A stretch of 64,000 bases of DNA, from the NCBI GenBank assembly GCA_949752735.1, contig OX457038.1:57778406-57842405 (forward strand). The letters are read 5' to 3'. Under the pieces are notes generated by a model that was given only the letters and a program-made list of their open reading frames with translations, was not told where the DNA came from and did no database searches. The stretch comes from Lumbricus terrestris. Its lineage: Eukaryota; Annelida; Clitellata; Crassiclitellata; Lumbricidae. A program made the translations under genes and the position numbers. This document shows, in pieces, positions 32,223 through 43,303 of this stretch (position 1 is the stretch's first letter; every line of letters begins with the position of its first letter).

Positions 32223-33335
32223 GTATGGGGTGTCATACCAGAAAATTTAATGTCTACAGATCACGAATAATTGATGTCAGCGAGTTGTGTCATCAAATTG
32301 TGGAGACATTGGACGAAACTGGATTAGCGCATCATTGATGAATCAGTCAAGCAGTGGCGTACGCGACTACGCGTCTTCGCGCATGCGTAACTCCCCAATG
32401 AGGTCAATTCGAACATAAATTTTTGACTTCCTTAATGTTCAGAAATGACTCCTCTATCTTAGCCTAAAATTTCGTTGACATAACCCGATATTTGGCGGAT
32501 TAAAAGTAAAATAGCCTATGTAGGGTAACGGTCTTTTATGAGTAACTTTGTATAAAGTTTTCTTAGAAGCTTCTTTAGAACGCCTAATCCGGAAATATCC
32601 CCTAATAAATTTCTTTGCACTTTATTGTTTGATTTTTTCTAGAGAAATATTATAGCAGCTTTGTACTTTTGGCTGAGCGCTAATTTTTAAGATGTTGTTT
32701 TTGAATCATATATTCTAACAAAGTAATCATGATGTCATTTTTCACTGTGGACCTTTCTCAAATTACAGATTTTCGATACCGGGTATGTAGCCTATGTCAG
32801 GACTAAAATGGTGTGTGAATTTTAAAAATCGACCTGTGTTTACTATTTATTTTCATATTTACAAATGGGCCCCTTTCCCCGGAAAAAGTGTAGGCCTATA
32901 AGCCCTATAGGCATATACAATCCGCTGTTAACAAGAGCATGGGTAACTAGGATAAGTGTGGCTGCAACATGCAAAGACAAGGAGCAGGAAATAACTTGTA
33001 GGCTTAACTGTCGAAGCTGATAATAGCAGGCACGGATGAGCTGGTTTAATACTGCTAGGATTCATTCAGTTTATCAATTAATGAGTCAAAAGCAGAGGCT
33101 GGATTAAAAGGTTATTACAAGTTGCATTATCAAATTGTGTAAAGTTGTAAACTGACTGGGCTGATGTTTCACATTGTATTTGTTGAGGCTTACTGTCGTT
33201 GATGCATACTCACTTTTCGCTGAAAGGTAAGGAAATTGGTTGCTTTCCCATGAGTTTGGAATGAAGTAACTCTTTGTTAACTTACTCTGCTTTACAAAAA
33301 TAATTAATCCACCACTTACCAGCACAACAAAATCT
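32223..33335. other. intron, no recognised content
   Basis: AT-rich DNA of more than 1 kb without repeat borders, exons or RNA genes that I can support. Confidence 0.45.
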
Positions 33336-33826
33336 CACCTGAACAGGGCCGGAAAGCCCGGAATAAGGCATGTTCAACATGTTCGGCCGAACAGGGCCCC
33401 ACACTTTAGGAGGCCCCCACAAATGAAAGAGGATTTTTCATTATTGTTAATTCCAATAGTAAAAAACGAATAAAACTCTCGGAACAAATTGTCAAGTTAT
33501 TTGAATACTAATGATTTTGACATTTACAACTTTTACACATATGTGGGGTCCTTATTAGAGTTTTCGTTACAAGGTGAATTGATCTTAAAATTAGCCAGAA
33601 AACTTATAGACCTATATAGTAACTGCTATTATTTTTAATTCCTTATTTAAGTCCTTAATACCAAACCCATATATACTGGTCTCCGACACTCAGAAATGAG
33701 GATGGACAGCATCATCATCAATACCAAACCCATTTAAGCTCAAGGTTTACACGCGACGTTTTTATGAAAACAGAAAACAGCAGGCCTATGCAGCAGAATA
33801 AATCATGCAGGGCAAATGTTTTGGGA

Positions 33827-34003
33827 CAGGGGCGGATACAGAAATTTTTAAAGGGGGGTCAAAATTTAGGGAAAAGTTTGTTGATCTTTCGCCCGAAAAA
33901 CTGCTGAATTCTTAGTTCTGTAGCCGAATTGTCTGGAAAATATGGGCGATTCTCAATGGGAGGTATATGGCCCGATTTGCCCCCCCCCCTTGATCCGCCC
34001 CTG
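33827..34003. mobile_element. 177-bp hAT-like MITE, GGGGCGGATACAG family
   Basis: Ends CAGGGGCGGATACAG and (reverse complement) CAGGGGCGGATCAAG match the families at 23979 and 31376. No convincing 8-bp duplication is seen, perhaps because of later change. Just beyond, 34053 starts with CAGTGTTTAATCTA, one end of another hAT-like family. Confidence 0.7.
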
Positions 34004-34323
34004 CCCTGGTAAAAAACATTTTCTCTGGTCGCTGTCCAACTTGACATGCAGTGTTTAATCTACCCCACTCCCCGCTTTAGGGAGCAACAGATGACCGTTT
34101 GGCGGACGGCAAACGCTGAAGCGCATAGCGCTGAGAGAGGGAGCGATTCTTTCTTTATAATAATAATTATGTCTCTGATTTTTTGGATGACCTTTTTAGC
34201 CTTTGTCTAAATGCTTAAAATTTTGACTTTTCTTGATTGTAATAATCTGATGACCTTTTGTTTTCAGTCTTATAATAAATAGTAATTAATATCGCGGTTC
34301 AATAATTTATTTGATTTATTGTA

Positions 34324-36506
34324 TACTAGCTGTACCCGGCCACGCGTTGCTATGGCTGAAAAGACTATCCCTCCCACCCTCCCTCCCTACCTTCCTTCCC
34401 CTGCCTCCACTCCCCTCCCTCCCCTCCTATCCCCTCTCCTCCGCTACCCGGCCTTCCTCTGGCTCACACCCTCCCTCCCGTTTCCTCCATTACTCCCCTC
34501 TCTCCCTCCCCCTTTCTCCCTCCCCTCCCTCTTTCTCCCGCTCCCTCCCCTCCCTTCCTCACTCACCTCTCTCTTCCTCTCCGTTGTCCGTCCGTCCGTC
34601 CGTGACGGTCCGTCCGTAAAACTTTCCGAGATCCTTAATTGATTTTGTAAAAACCGACAGTTACATACATTCGCTATAAACAGACGCGCAGATTGCGGTG
34701 GGTTTTTTTTTACAAAGAAGCATATAAAAACCCGCTCATTTTGTTGTGTGAACATTTGAAAGCAATAGGTGAATAAGTTTCCCAGATAGGCCCTAGTTGA
34801 TTTTGTAGAAAGCTATAAATGCGCTATAAAAGGCCGCACGCTAAAAAAAGGCCGCATTGTAAGCAAAGTGCGATGGAAATTGAAAACGGAATCACTGGAG
34901 TGGAGTTTAAAGTTGTGTTCTTTGGTCGTAAAGATTGCGCTTTTCACCAAAAGGGGTAAAAGTGTATTTTAGCGTATTTTATTATTTCGAAATCGATATG
35001 GTGTATTTTAGCGTATTTTATTATTTAGCGTATGTATTTACACATTTCGTTGATGAAATCGTTATAACGTGACAAACAAACAAAATTGAGTGATATTGGA
35101 AGTTGGATTGATGAAAACTTATGGATGAAATAGAAGCTGAATTGATGAAAAAACACTTGAGAAATGGAATGTGGATTAAGGTATCTAATCGTAGCAGCTG
35201 GATGGACAAAATAACGCTCGAGGAATGGAAGCGGAATTGATGAAAAGATTGCTTGAGAAATAGAAGTTGGATTGATGAAAATTATTTCCCTTCAATAGAA
35301 GCGGGTTGCTGAAACGATACTTAATTAAATGAGAGCTTGATTGATGGGAAATACTTGTTATTGAAATAGAATTTGGATTGATGAAAAAATAATTCTTGCT
35401 GCAACAGAAGCTGGATTAACGAATGATAAGCTTACATTCCAAGGTAGAAGTCGGATTGATGAAAATACCTGCGGAAGTTCGAAAGCGCATCCAAATAATA
35501 AAATACGCTATTTATTTTGAGCTAACCTGTCTTGAATATTGCACGGGAGAAGTAAAAGCAAGACTTGCGATGGGAATGACGAGTCTGGTAAATATGACGA
35601 AGATTTGGGGGAAAAAAGCTGTCAGCAACAGAACAAAGACGAGACTACTGATCGCATTGGTGTTTCCAGTGGCGACATACGGGTGTGAGGCATGGACTTT
35701 AAAGAAAGAGGAGGAAAGACGCATACAGACATTCGAGAACAAATGTCTTAGAAAAACATTAAGAGTCCCATGGACAAAAAAACTGGCCAACGAACAGGTG
35801 TACTTCATAGCAGGAACAAAGCAAGAACTGTTGACCCACGTAAAAACAAGAAAGTTACGATACTTCGGACACGTGATGAGACAGCAAAAGGAAAGCATAG
35901 AAAACAACCTGATGACGGGACTGATGGAGGGAGAAAGGGGAAGAGGAAGACCAAGAATGGCATGGATAGACAACATCTTGAAGTGGACTGGACTTTCGGG
36001 GAGGAGGTTAATGAACATGGCAGGAGATAGACAACTGTGGAAAATGCTCATCCATTCGTGCAGCCAACCGTCGCAGAGCGACGATGGCGGAATGACATGA
36101 CATGACATTTATTTTGAGCTAACCTGTCTTGAATAAAATACGCTAAAATACACTTTTATTTTAAAAACCCGCTTATGTTCGAATGGAACGGTTTGCGAAA
36201 ATTTTCAATGAATAAGTTTCCGAGATAGTTGATTTTGTAGAAAGCTATAAATGCGCTATAAAAGGCCGCACGTTATAAAAAGGCCTCATTGTAAGCAACG
36301 TGGGATGGAAATTGAAATCGGAATCGCTGGACTGAATTTAAAAGTTGTTTTTTGGTCGTAAAGATTGCGCTTTTTCCCAAAAGGCATAAAAACACGCTGA
36401 TGTTCGAATGGAACGGTTTGCGAAAATTTTCAAAGCAATCGGTTCAGAACTCTCCGAGATCCGAGGTAACAAACAGTAACTTTTTACATTTGTATTTATA
36501 TAGATT
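34324..36506 (+). repeat. CTAGCTGTACCCGG interspersed repeat
   Basis: Begins TACTAGCTGTACCCGGC, continues into a polypyrimidine tract (34370-34600, CCCTCC-rich), and ends TTTGTATTTATATAGAT; ATTGTA flanks both ends. Internal near-duplicates (34790-34900 and 36220-36320, both with AAAGCTATAAATGCGCTATA) indicate tandem substructure. An array of AGAAGCTGGATTGATGAAAA units (about 35090-35465) and an RTE LINE lie inside. The class is not clear to me. Confidence 0.5.
35539..36106 (+). mobile_element. 5'-truncated RTE-type LINE with 29-bp target duplication
   Basis: A 568-bp insertion flanked by perfect 29-bp repeats at 35510-35538 and 36107-36135. It ends in a short (CATGA)n tail. An open frame encodes the RTE C-terminus without interruption: VATYGCEAWTLKKEEERR, then ENKCLRKTLRVPWT, YFGHVMR, GRGRPRMAWIDNI and a stop after DDGGMT. 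The catalytic domains are missing because of 5' truncation, the usual result of target-primed reverse transcription. Long exact duplications and an intact frame point to a recent event. The same family is represented, more decayed, at 770-1300. Confidence 0.92.
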
Positions 36507-37208
36507 GTAGCCGTTCATGTAGGCTCTTTCCATACAGATACATGTATAGGCCTATAGGCCCTACATTTTAACAGCAGGTCAGCTCTCAAATTTTTTGGGC
36601 GGAATTTTTCCGAGGGTGGGAATGTCATTCCTGGTGAACTTCCCATGGAGATGCACAACTAGGCCTATACAGATTAAATATTGCGTGGTTGTTCTGCCAC
36701 ATCACTTCCAGAGTTTTGTCTCTGCCAAGAATATATTAGTTTATTTGGTGCATATATCGTTTCTGCACTGTTTACGAGTGCCCTGGCCAGCTGGCTATGA
36801 CCTGGTTGCCAAATATTACTATTGTATCACCATAAATCACTCAAATATTTTTAAACCGTAAATGACGGATGTACCTAATTTAACACCACATTGGACTATT
36901 GTTAAAAAACCGAAGTAATAATGAACGAATGTTGATACAATCAATATAACACGCTTTGCGTGTCATTTTGTCGTGATTCTGTAAGGTTGGGGTCCCACAG
37001 TTTTATTGAACAGGACCCCACATTTGTTAATCCGGCCCTGCACCTGAATCTACATAATTGAAATTTTTGGGAACACTACTCCGATTAACCTATTATTACC
37101 TTACCTCGCCTAGTGTCAAGTGACTACACAACACCTATCTTCACCTGAAATTACTTCATCGCATTTTACTCTACCTAAAGATTCAGAGACAAGTAACGCA
37201 CTGCTTAC

Positions 37209-37588
37209 CATCTTCGTCCAATTGCACTCGCTTACTCAGCGAGAACGGCATAGGTGATGGATCAACAGTGTATTCGCAAATTACCCAAGAGTAAATTGGC
37301 TTTGGGAAACACCTCGTCTGCTGGCAAAACACTGTGTACGGCTCGCCTTCCGTCAACTCGGGCGACTCGAAGATAGGACTGTTTGGACTGTAGGAGCTAA
37401 GTATGGCTCGCTGAAGAGCACTCGGCTGGGACATTGTCTTTCCAAACTGGTTGTTAGCGGTGCACTGGTAAATACCTTCGTCAAGACGCGTCAGTGGATT
37501 GATCTGTATTGTGCCATCTGATACCTGGTATACGTTGCCACTGGCACTTGGTATGATCAGAGGGATACCATTTTTGAGCCATTCATAA
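37209..37588 (-). CDS. L1CAM-like gene, exon 3: Ig1 second half and Ig2 first half
   Basis: 380 bp, entering in phase 2 and leaving in phase 1, from acceptor TTGTTATTAG to donor GATG|GTAAGCAG. The first part completes Ig1: YEWLKNGIPL with the core Trp, then RLDEGIYQCTANNQFG with the second Cys. A linker (ALQRAILSSYSPNSP) follows, then the start of Ig2: ELTEGEPYTVFCQQ with the first Cys and KPIYSWVICEYT with the Trp, ending KRVQLDED. A single exon spanning the Ig1-Ig2 boundary, with a proline-rich C-x(9-10)-P-x-Y-x-W segment, fits L1-family proteins well. Confidence 0.93.
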
Positions 37589-37704
37589 CTAATAACAATA
37601 AAGAACAAATGTTCAGCATTAATCATTTATTAATATTTCATATTTATTCACTTAGCTATATCTAATGAAAAAACACGGTGATGTGAGCGGGTTCGAAGGA
37701 CATG

Positions 37705-38650
37705 CAGTGCTGTAATCAAGGGTATACGCGGGTATACAGCGTATACTCACCTCCGGGGGAAAACGGCATCGTATACTCACCTCCCGAAAAGTAGGGTATA
37801 CGCGGGGAAAAAGCAGGGTACACCGTACACGCTAGTAAATGATCCTGGGCTGGTATGCACAGGACAAGGCATAAGGTAATCTATGTATAGTGCCTAAACG
37901 CGACTTAACAATTCCCGACTTAGCCATTGGAATTTATCCGCATGCACGAGATAAAATAGCACAGAGCATAACTAATCTACACATTCCTTGCACCCGACGA
38001 TGCATAACGCTTGCTCTTCCCCCAATTCAATAGGTTATAGCTGAGCGCGCATGCGTGAAAGATATTAATATGCGGTCGTTGCCATCGTGGGGTAAACAGA
38101 TTCAGACCTAAAGACGGGCCCCAGGGAAATATCGACGGCTGCCTATTGTTCACGCTGTCCAGCTAACGTCGTCCGTCTATTGTTCACAATGGGAATAGCC
38201 GGTTTACACCTACCTCGGAGTTGGAATAACGTTATACCTAGTTTAGTTCGCTAATCTCAAACCGTGCATACGGAAATAACCCAGTATTCCCGATTATGCC
38301 AGATTTAAGCCATATATAAGAGTTATGCCCTCATGTGCATACGGGCCCAGGCGCACACGGCTGTTTAAGATGGTTTTTTGACCGGATGACTAAAAAAATA
38401 AAATAAATAAATTTTAAAAAAGGTCGTCAGATTTTTCAGACGGCAAAATTTTAACGAAATTTTCCCGAAATTTTGGCCGGATGACTAAAAAAATGGTTGT
38501 CAGATTTACAGACGGCAAAGTGGACGAAATTTTCCCGAGATTTTGGCCGGATGACTAAAAAAAGGTCGTCACATTTTTCAGACGGCAAAATGGACGAAAT
38601 TTTCACGAGATCAGCGTGTACTCACCTCAAAATTTACCAGTACAGCCCTG
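37705..38650. mobile_element. hAT-like element, CAGTGCTGTAAT ends
   Basis: Left end CAGTGCTGTAATCAAGGG and reverse-complemented right end CAGGGCTGTACTGGTAAA. Flanking octamers aggacatg (37697-37704) and aggacata (38651-38658) differ at one base. The subterminal word GTATACTCACCTCC recurs near both ends in the same orientation. It contains the tandem array 38370-38610. Confidence 0.8.
38370..38610. repeat. tandem repeat, about 70-bp unit, three copies
   Basis: Units contain CCGGATGACTAAAAAAA, GTCGTCAGATTTTTCAGACGG and GACGAAATTTTCCCGAG. The TGACTAAAAAAA part is the reverse complement of the TTTTTTTAGTCA motif of the GCGGATACAG MITEs. Confidence 0.8.
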
Positions 38651-38698
38651 AGGACATAGGAGTCGCAGTCTTCTGCTACTCATAGGTCAATGTCTTTT

Positions 38699-38775
38699 GG
38701 GGTCATTGCATAATTACGTAACGCTCGAGGGTGGGTGGGTCATTGAAAACGTTACGAAACGTTACGTGGTTGGTT
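38699..38775. repeat. half copy of a GGGGTCATTGCATAATTACG palindromic MITE
   Basis: Matches one arm of the complete copy at 62892-63057, including CGTTACG words and a GGGTGGGTGGG tract. The second arm is missing. Confidence 0.7.
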
Positions 38776-39324
38776 GGGTGGGGGGAGCTCAATATGTCCC
38801 GGGGGATGTATTCGAAGATTACTGGGTTCTAAGAAATGGATTGTCTGACTTTATACAGACTTGCACAGACAACGAATCACAAAAATCTGCATAGTGTAAT
38901 AATTTTCGTTCTGAAAATAATTCCTATTTCCGTTCCTATTTCAGTTCTCTCCGGCGTATTTCAGTTCTAGTTCTATTCTCGTTCTCAAAATAATTCCTAA
39001 TTTTTGTTCTTATTCACGTTAACGGAAATTCATAATTTTACTTCTAATTTCTATTTCCCTTAACGAAAATCACTGGGGAGCTGAACGTTACGTAACGCCA
39101 TAAATTTTTTTTATTAATGAATATTAAATTACCATCGAATGACACTTTAGACATAATATGTCATATTACGATGTGATCGAATGCTGAGAGGAATACTTGC
39201 CGAAATGGAAATTGTAGGTAGGACTTGGTTTGACTAAAGTTGAATAGGAGGCTTAAAAGTGCGAACTTTACGAAAGCACACCCCTTCGCTCTATATTCGC
39301 TATGGGGATTTTAATAGGCCTACC
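38776..39324. other. intron, low-complexity TTCCTATTTC-rich tract
   Basis: About 38905-39070 has repeated TTCCTATTT/GTTCTG words with inverted counterparts toward the end (TTTTCGTT and AACGAAAA), suggesting a decayed inverted-repeat element. No gene is seen. Confidence 0.4.
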
Positions 39325-40350
39325 ATTGACGAACAGTTCGTTGACGACTCGTCCATTGACGAATGATCGAATCGTCTACTTGACGAATCTTCCTCTTGAC
39401 GAACGGGGAACGGACATTTCCCCCCCTGGACATTTCCCCCCCCCGGACATTTCCCCCCCGGACATTTCCCCCCCCCGGACGTTTCCCCCCCTACCCTAGG
39501 ACATTTCCCCCCCGTATGCGGAAATCATTGTTTTTATGGTCTTCAACATATGAAAAAGCGCTTGAGAAATGGAAGCTTCATCCAGCTTCTATTTAACTTG
39601 CATTTTTTTCATCGATCCAGCTTCTATTTCAGATCTAAAAATACCTTCATCCAGCTTCTATTTAACCTGCATTTTTTCATCAATCCAGCTTCTATTTCAG
39701 ATCTAAAAATACCTTCATCCAGCTTCTATTTAACTTGCATTTTTTCATCAATCCAGCTTCTATTTCAGATCTAAAAATACCTTCATCCAGCTTCTATTTA
39801 ACTTGCATTTTTTCATCAATCCAGCTTCTATTTCAGATCTAAAAATACCTTCATCCAGCTTCTATTTAACTTGCATTTTTTCATCAGAAGCTGGATTGAT
39901 GAAAAAATGCAAATAAAATAGAAGCTGGATGAAGGTATTTTTGGATCTGAAGTAGACGCTTTATTGATGAAAAAACGCAAGTTAAGTAGAAGCTGGATGA
40001 AGGTATTTTTAGATCTGAAATAGACGCTTTATTGATGAAAAAATGCAAGTTAAATAGAAGCTGGATGAAGGTATTTTTTGATTTTAAATAGACGCTTTAT
40101 TGATGAAAAAACCCAAGTTAAATAGAAGCTGGATGAAGGTATTTTTAGATCTGAAATAGAAGCTGGATTGACTTAAGGGGGGAAATGTCCGGGGGGGAAA
40201 TGTCCTAGTCGAAATCGGGGGGGGGGAAACGTCCAGGGGGGAAAATGTCCGGGGGGGAAATGTCCGGGGGGGGAAATGTCCAGGGGGGAAATGTCCTACA
40301 TCCTGACGAACAGTCCTTGACTAATAGTTTTTGATGAATTGTCCGTTGCA
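39325..40350. repeat. right-arm relic of the GACGAACAGTCC foldback family, split
   Basis: Units such as TTGACGAACAG and ACGACTCGTCC at 39325-39404 continue at 40304-40350 (TGACGAACAGTCCTTGAC). The flank AATAGGCCTACCATTGACG also matches the element at 5386-6215. The interruption is exactly the element 39405-40303. Confidence 0.7.
39405..40303. mobile_element. TU-like foldback element, GGACATTTCCCCCC arms, 8-bp TSD
   Basis: 899 bp with the perfect 8-bp duplication tgacgaac at 39397-39404 and 40304-40311. The outer arms (39410-39515 and 40180-40303) are inverted arrays of GGACATTTCCCCCC units. The inner arms (about 39565-39895 and 39890-40170) are inverted arrays of a 60-bp module with CCAGCTTCTATTTAACTTGC, so nearly the whole element is one large palindrome centred near 39890. 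The modular outer/inner layout and 8-bp duplication recall the TU elements described from sea urchins. Confidence 0.9.
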
Positions 40351-41071
40351 TACCCATTGAGTTTAGTGTGCAAAATAAGAATAACATGTGAATCCCTAAA
40401 GCAAATTCCGGGGCAATTTGGGATCAATCCAGGACACGGGATGCACACATTGCATATGGTCGATTCCTGGACTCTCTCGGCAATCCGGCGCGGTTGGTAG
40501 CCTGTTCACATTAGTTGCTAAATGGTTTTTTTTCACAACACTGGAGCCACACAAGATGAGCTCACCCGTATTTACATTTTACTGAAACATATACTGGAGA
40601 ATTGTATGTCAAAATACGAAAAAGAATAACACACATTGAGTCTTTTTTCCTTTCTATTACAAATCATTGATATGAGTCACAATATCAACTAGAACCCTTT
40701 GACCTTTCCTAGTAGGACCTCAATCAAAGCAAAGCACACATTCAGTAGCACAGCTCCCTAATCAAGGAATAGTCCTTTGCATTGGCGCCACAAATATTAA
40801 TTTTTTGCTTTGAAAAATGCAAAAGTAGAAACTTAAGAACATGCCATTTTTCATAGAGGTTTCTCAATGTAAATTTCTTCATTTCACTTTGTGTAGCTTA
40901 TCACTAGTATCATTAGTTCATTTGTGGGCAGAAATTTATTAAAAGTAAAAGCTGTAGTTAAAAAATTGGTGCAAATTTTCCAGTGAGCACTTGCTCCATC
41001 TTCCCCTATGAGTGGACCCCAATGGTTCTTTGATACCAATACAAATATCTGAAATTACATGTCATACTAAC
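40351..41071. other. intron, no recognised content
   Basis: AT-rich intron between the foldback element and exon 2. Nothing else supported. Confidence 0.45.
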
Positions 41072-41177
41072 TCAGGTTTTGGAACTCCTGATGCAATACA
41101 TTCGAGAGTAACATCGTCATCGCTTCTGAAGAACCTTGATGCAATTGGAGACTTAACAATGGATGGAGGTAATCGCA
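41072..41177 (-). CDS. L1CAM-like gene, exon 2: Ig1 first half
   Basis: 106 bp, entering in phase 1 and leaving in phase 2, from acceptor CTACCTTTAG to donor CCTGA|GTTAGT. It encodes RLPPSIVKSPIASRFFRSDD followed by DVTLECIASGVPKP with the first Ig cysteine. Joined to exon 3 the split codon gives Asp and a Pro-Asp-Tyr-Glu-Trp run with normal Cys-Trp spacing. The paired Asp before the Cys strand and the G-x-P-x-P motif match Ig1 of L1-family proteins. The overlapping plus-strand ORF at 41012-41230 is a shadow. Confidence 0.9.
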
Positions 41178-41561
41178 CTAAAGGTAGCAGAAGCAAGAAA
41201 ACAATTCAAAGAACAGGCCTGAGCCAATAACTATAATTCTTCCTTCAGATGCTGTGTGTGTGTGTGGCATATGAAAACAATGATCCAAGTGCTATTGATT
41301 CCATAATTTTCTGTATCTATCTGTGCGTGTGCACGTCTGTGCGTGTGTACGTCTGTGCGTGTGCGTGCGTGTGCGCGCGCGCGCGCGCGCGCGCGTGTGT
41401 GTGTGTCCATCTCTCTGTTTTTATTCCATCATCACTTAGCATATCAAAATTATTAATCGCATAACCTTCACAAGTGATTGGCAAAGAACCTGAAGAAATT
41501 AAGAGTCAAATATAAAGAAGTACAAAGTGCGAAACAGCAGTAGGCATACATACAATAATAG
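41178..41561. other. intron with GT/GC microsatellite
   Basis: An alternating GTGTGC run with a (GC)n core lies at about 41323-41405. The rest is unassigned. Confidence 0.6.
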
Positions 41562-41989
41562 TGTAGCGGAACTAGGGCTGGGCAAAAACCACCAGGAACC
41601 GAACCCCAAACCCTAGTTGTCAAGGTACCCTCCGTCCGCGCAGACACGGCTTCCACTGTAGATGAAAGGCTAGCCAGTCAGGCTTGAAACACTTTTATTC
41701 GACGATCAAAGAAGAAACTCGCAATGCAGTCCACAGTCAACTTCTATAGCACCAATGTTCGGAGCAATGTTCGGAGCAACTCGTGTAGCGCCGCTGTCCC
41801 AAAACTAATGCACCACTGTTCACAGCAATTGTCAATGCCGAACGCCGATCCGTCGTCGTGTAGCTCACCGCTGCATCGCCAGCACCCGCAGAAAGTCTGT
41901 GCGGCGGTCAGGTTTCGAATCCGAGTCGTCGTAGCGTAGACAGAAACTGAACCTCTGTGCTCACCCGGTCGGAAGCGTTGGCAGGTCCG

Positions 41990-42545
41990 GCATCGAATTC
42001 CCGATCGTCGTTGCGTAGCGAAGATCCCCAGACCTTTCGTCGTCAGCAGGCGTCGGATTGCAGTCGTCGTAGCTCAGCGAAAGTCACCAGACTTTCCGTC
42101 GTCAGCGGACGTCGAATTCCGGTCGAACGCGACTGCGGGTCAAGAATCGAACCCCAGTCGTCGGCGTTGCACAGCAAAGGCCTCCAAACCTTTCGTCGTC
42201 GTCGGGCGTCGGATTGCAGTCGTCGTAGATCAGCGAAAGTCACCAGACTTTCCGTCGTCAGCGGACGTCGAATTCCGGTCGAACGCGACTGCGGGTCAAG
42301 AATCGAACCCCAGTCGTCGGCGTTGCACAGCAAAGGCCTCCAAACCTTTCGTCGTCGTCGGGCGTCGGATTGCAGTCGTCGTAGATCAGCGAAAGTCACC
42401 AGACTTTCCGTCGTCAGCGGACGTCGAATTCCGGTCGAACGCGACTGCGGGTCAAGAATCGAACCCCAGTCGCCAGCGTCGCACAGCAAAGGCCTCCAAA
42501 CCTTTCGTCGTCAGCAGGCGTCGGATTGCAGTCTTCGTAGATTCA
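41990..42545. repeat. minisatellite with exact 156-bp unit
   Basis: ACTTTCCGTCGTC recurs at 42091, 42247 and 42403, a period of exactly 156 bases, with about 3.5 near-identical copies rich in GTCGTC. Since 156 is divisible by three, long open frames appear on both strands; they are Arg/Ser-rich by-products, not genes. Confidence 0.92.
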
Positions 42546-42769
42546 CCGTTGCGCTCTTCGAAGCGTTTCCCTCCGTACGACTCGTAGCTGTACTGCGCCT
42601 CGAACCCGTAACACTCGGCCGTCGCGACTCCCTTCTATATCACGGCGACCGCGTCGGCTGATTCTGCTGTTCGACGATCGTTTCTCTCGATGACTGTTTC
42701 TTCTCGCTGACTGTGACTGTTTGGCTCTGTTGACTTTTTGTGCCTCAGTGCGCACTTGTATATATATCG

Positions 42770-43133
42770 CACCCGCTAGGCTTCGTTCCTCTAGTTCACC
42801 CCCCCCCTAGGCTTCGTTCCGTTTGGCCTAGCTAGCTTCGTTCCTCCAGGCCACGCCCTCTAGGCTTCGTTCCGTTTGGCCTAGCTAGCTTCGTTCCTCC
42901 AGGCCACGCCCTCTAGGCTTCGTTCCGGCCACGCCCTCTAGGCTTCGTTCCTTTTGGCCTAGCTAGCTTCGTTCCTCCAGGCCACGCCCTCTAGGCTTCG
43001 TTCCGGCCACGCCCTCTAGGCTTCGTTCCTTTTGGCCTAGCTAGCTTCGTTCTCCTAGGCCACGCCCCTAGGCTTCGTTCCGGCCACGCCCTCTAGGCTT
43101 CGTTCCGTTTGGCCTAGCTAGCTTCGTTCCTGG
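42770..43133. repeat. minisatellite of CTAGGCTTCGTTCC units
   Basis: At least ten CTAGGCTTCGTTCC / CTAGCTTCGTTCC words alternate with GGCCACGCCCT and TTTGGCCTAG, forming a compound repeat of about 65 bp. Confidence 0.88.
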
Positions 43134-43303
43134 GGTGGGAGCACGTAGGCCAACAGACGTGTCACGCTGTCCAGCAATACGTAGACGGACAGCGGCACAC
43201 ACATGCAAGGAAATAATCAAAATAATTAAAAATAAAATCCAGCGGGCCCAATCTCCAACAATAGCATTTTCTCATAAACCTAACCAATTCCGCATTCACT
43301 TAC

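Larger units (their letters stand above)
33344..37040. mobile_element. hAT-like element, CAGGGCCGG ends, with nested insertions
   Basis: Ends CAGGGCCGGAAAGCCC and (reverse complement) CAGGGCCGGATTAAC. Perfect 8-bp duplications cacctgaa at 33336-33343 and 37041-37048. Within it lie a MITE (33827-34003), an interspersed repeat (34324-36506), and in that a LINE (35539-36106), so the true element is about 1.3 kb and non-coding. Confidence 0.88.
41562..43260 (+). mobile_element. probable solo LTR rich in minisatellites
   Basis: Starts TGTAGCGG and ends CCAACA (TG...CA), with the 4-bp repeat atag at 41558-41561 and 43261-43264. TGTAGCG is also the sense start of both LTR families in this window. 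A TATA-like TTGTATATATATC at about 42759 and an AATAAA-type signal at about 43229 are in LTR-like order. The body consists largely of the two minisatellites below. No second LTR or coding region is present. A different type of insertion is possible. Confidence 0.45.

Noticed and set aside
34311..34755. Overlapping ORFs of about 100 codons on both strands
   Set aside because: They lie in a CCCTCC polypyrimidine tract and encode Pro/Leu/Ser or Gly/Arg/Glu-rich low-complexity sequence.
33344..37040. An autonomous hAT transposon
   Set aside because: Size suggested it, but the length comes from nested repeats; no transposase motif is found in the element's own sequence.
41957..42661. A 234-codon plus-strand ORF and a 148-codon minus-strand ORF
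   Set aside because: Both arise because the 156-bp minisatellite unit is a multiple of three and rich in GTCGTC; the products are Arg/Ser-rich repeats without any domain.
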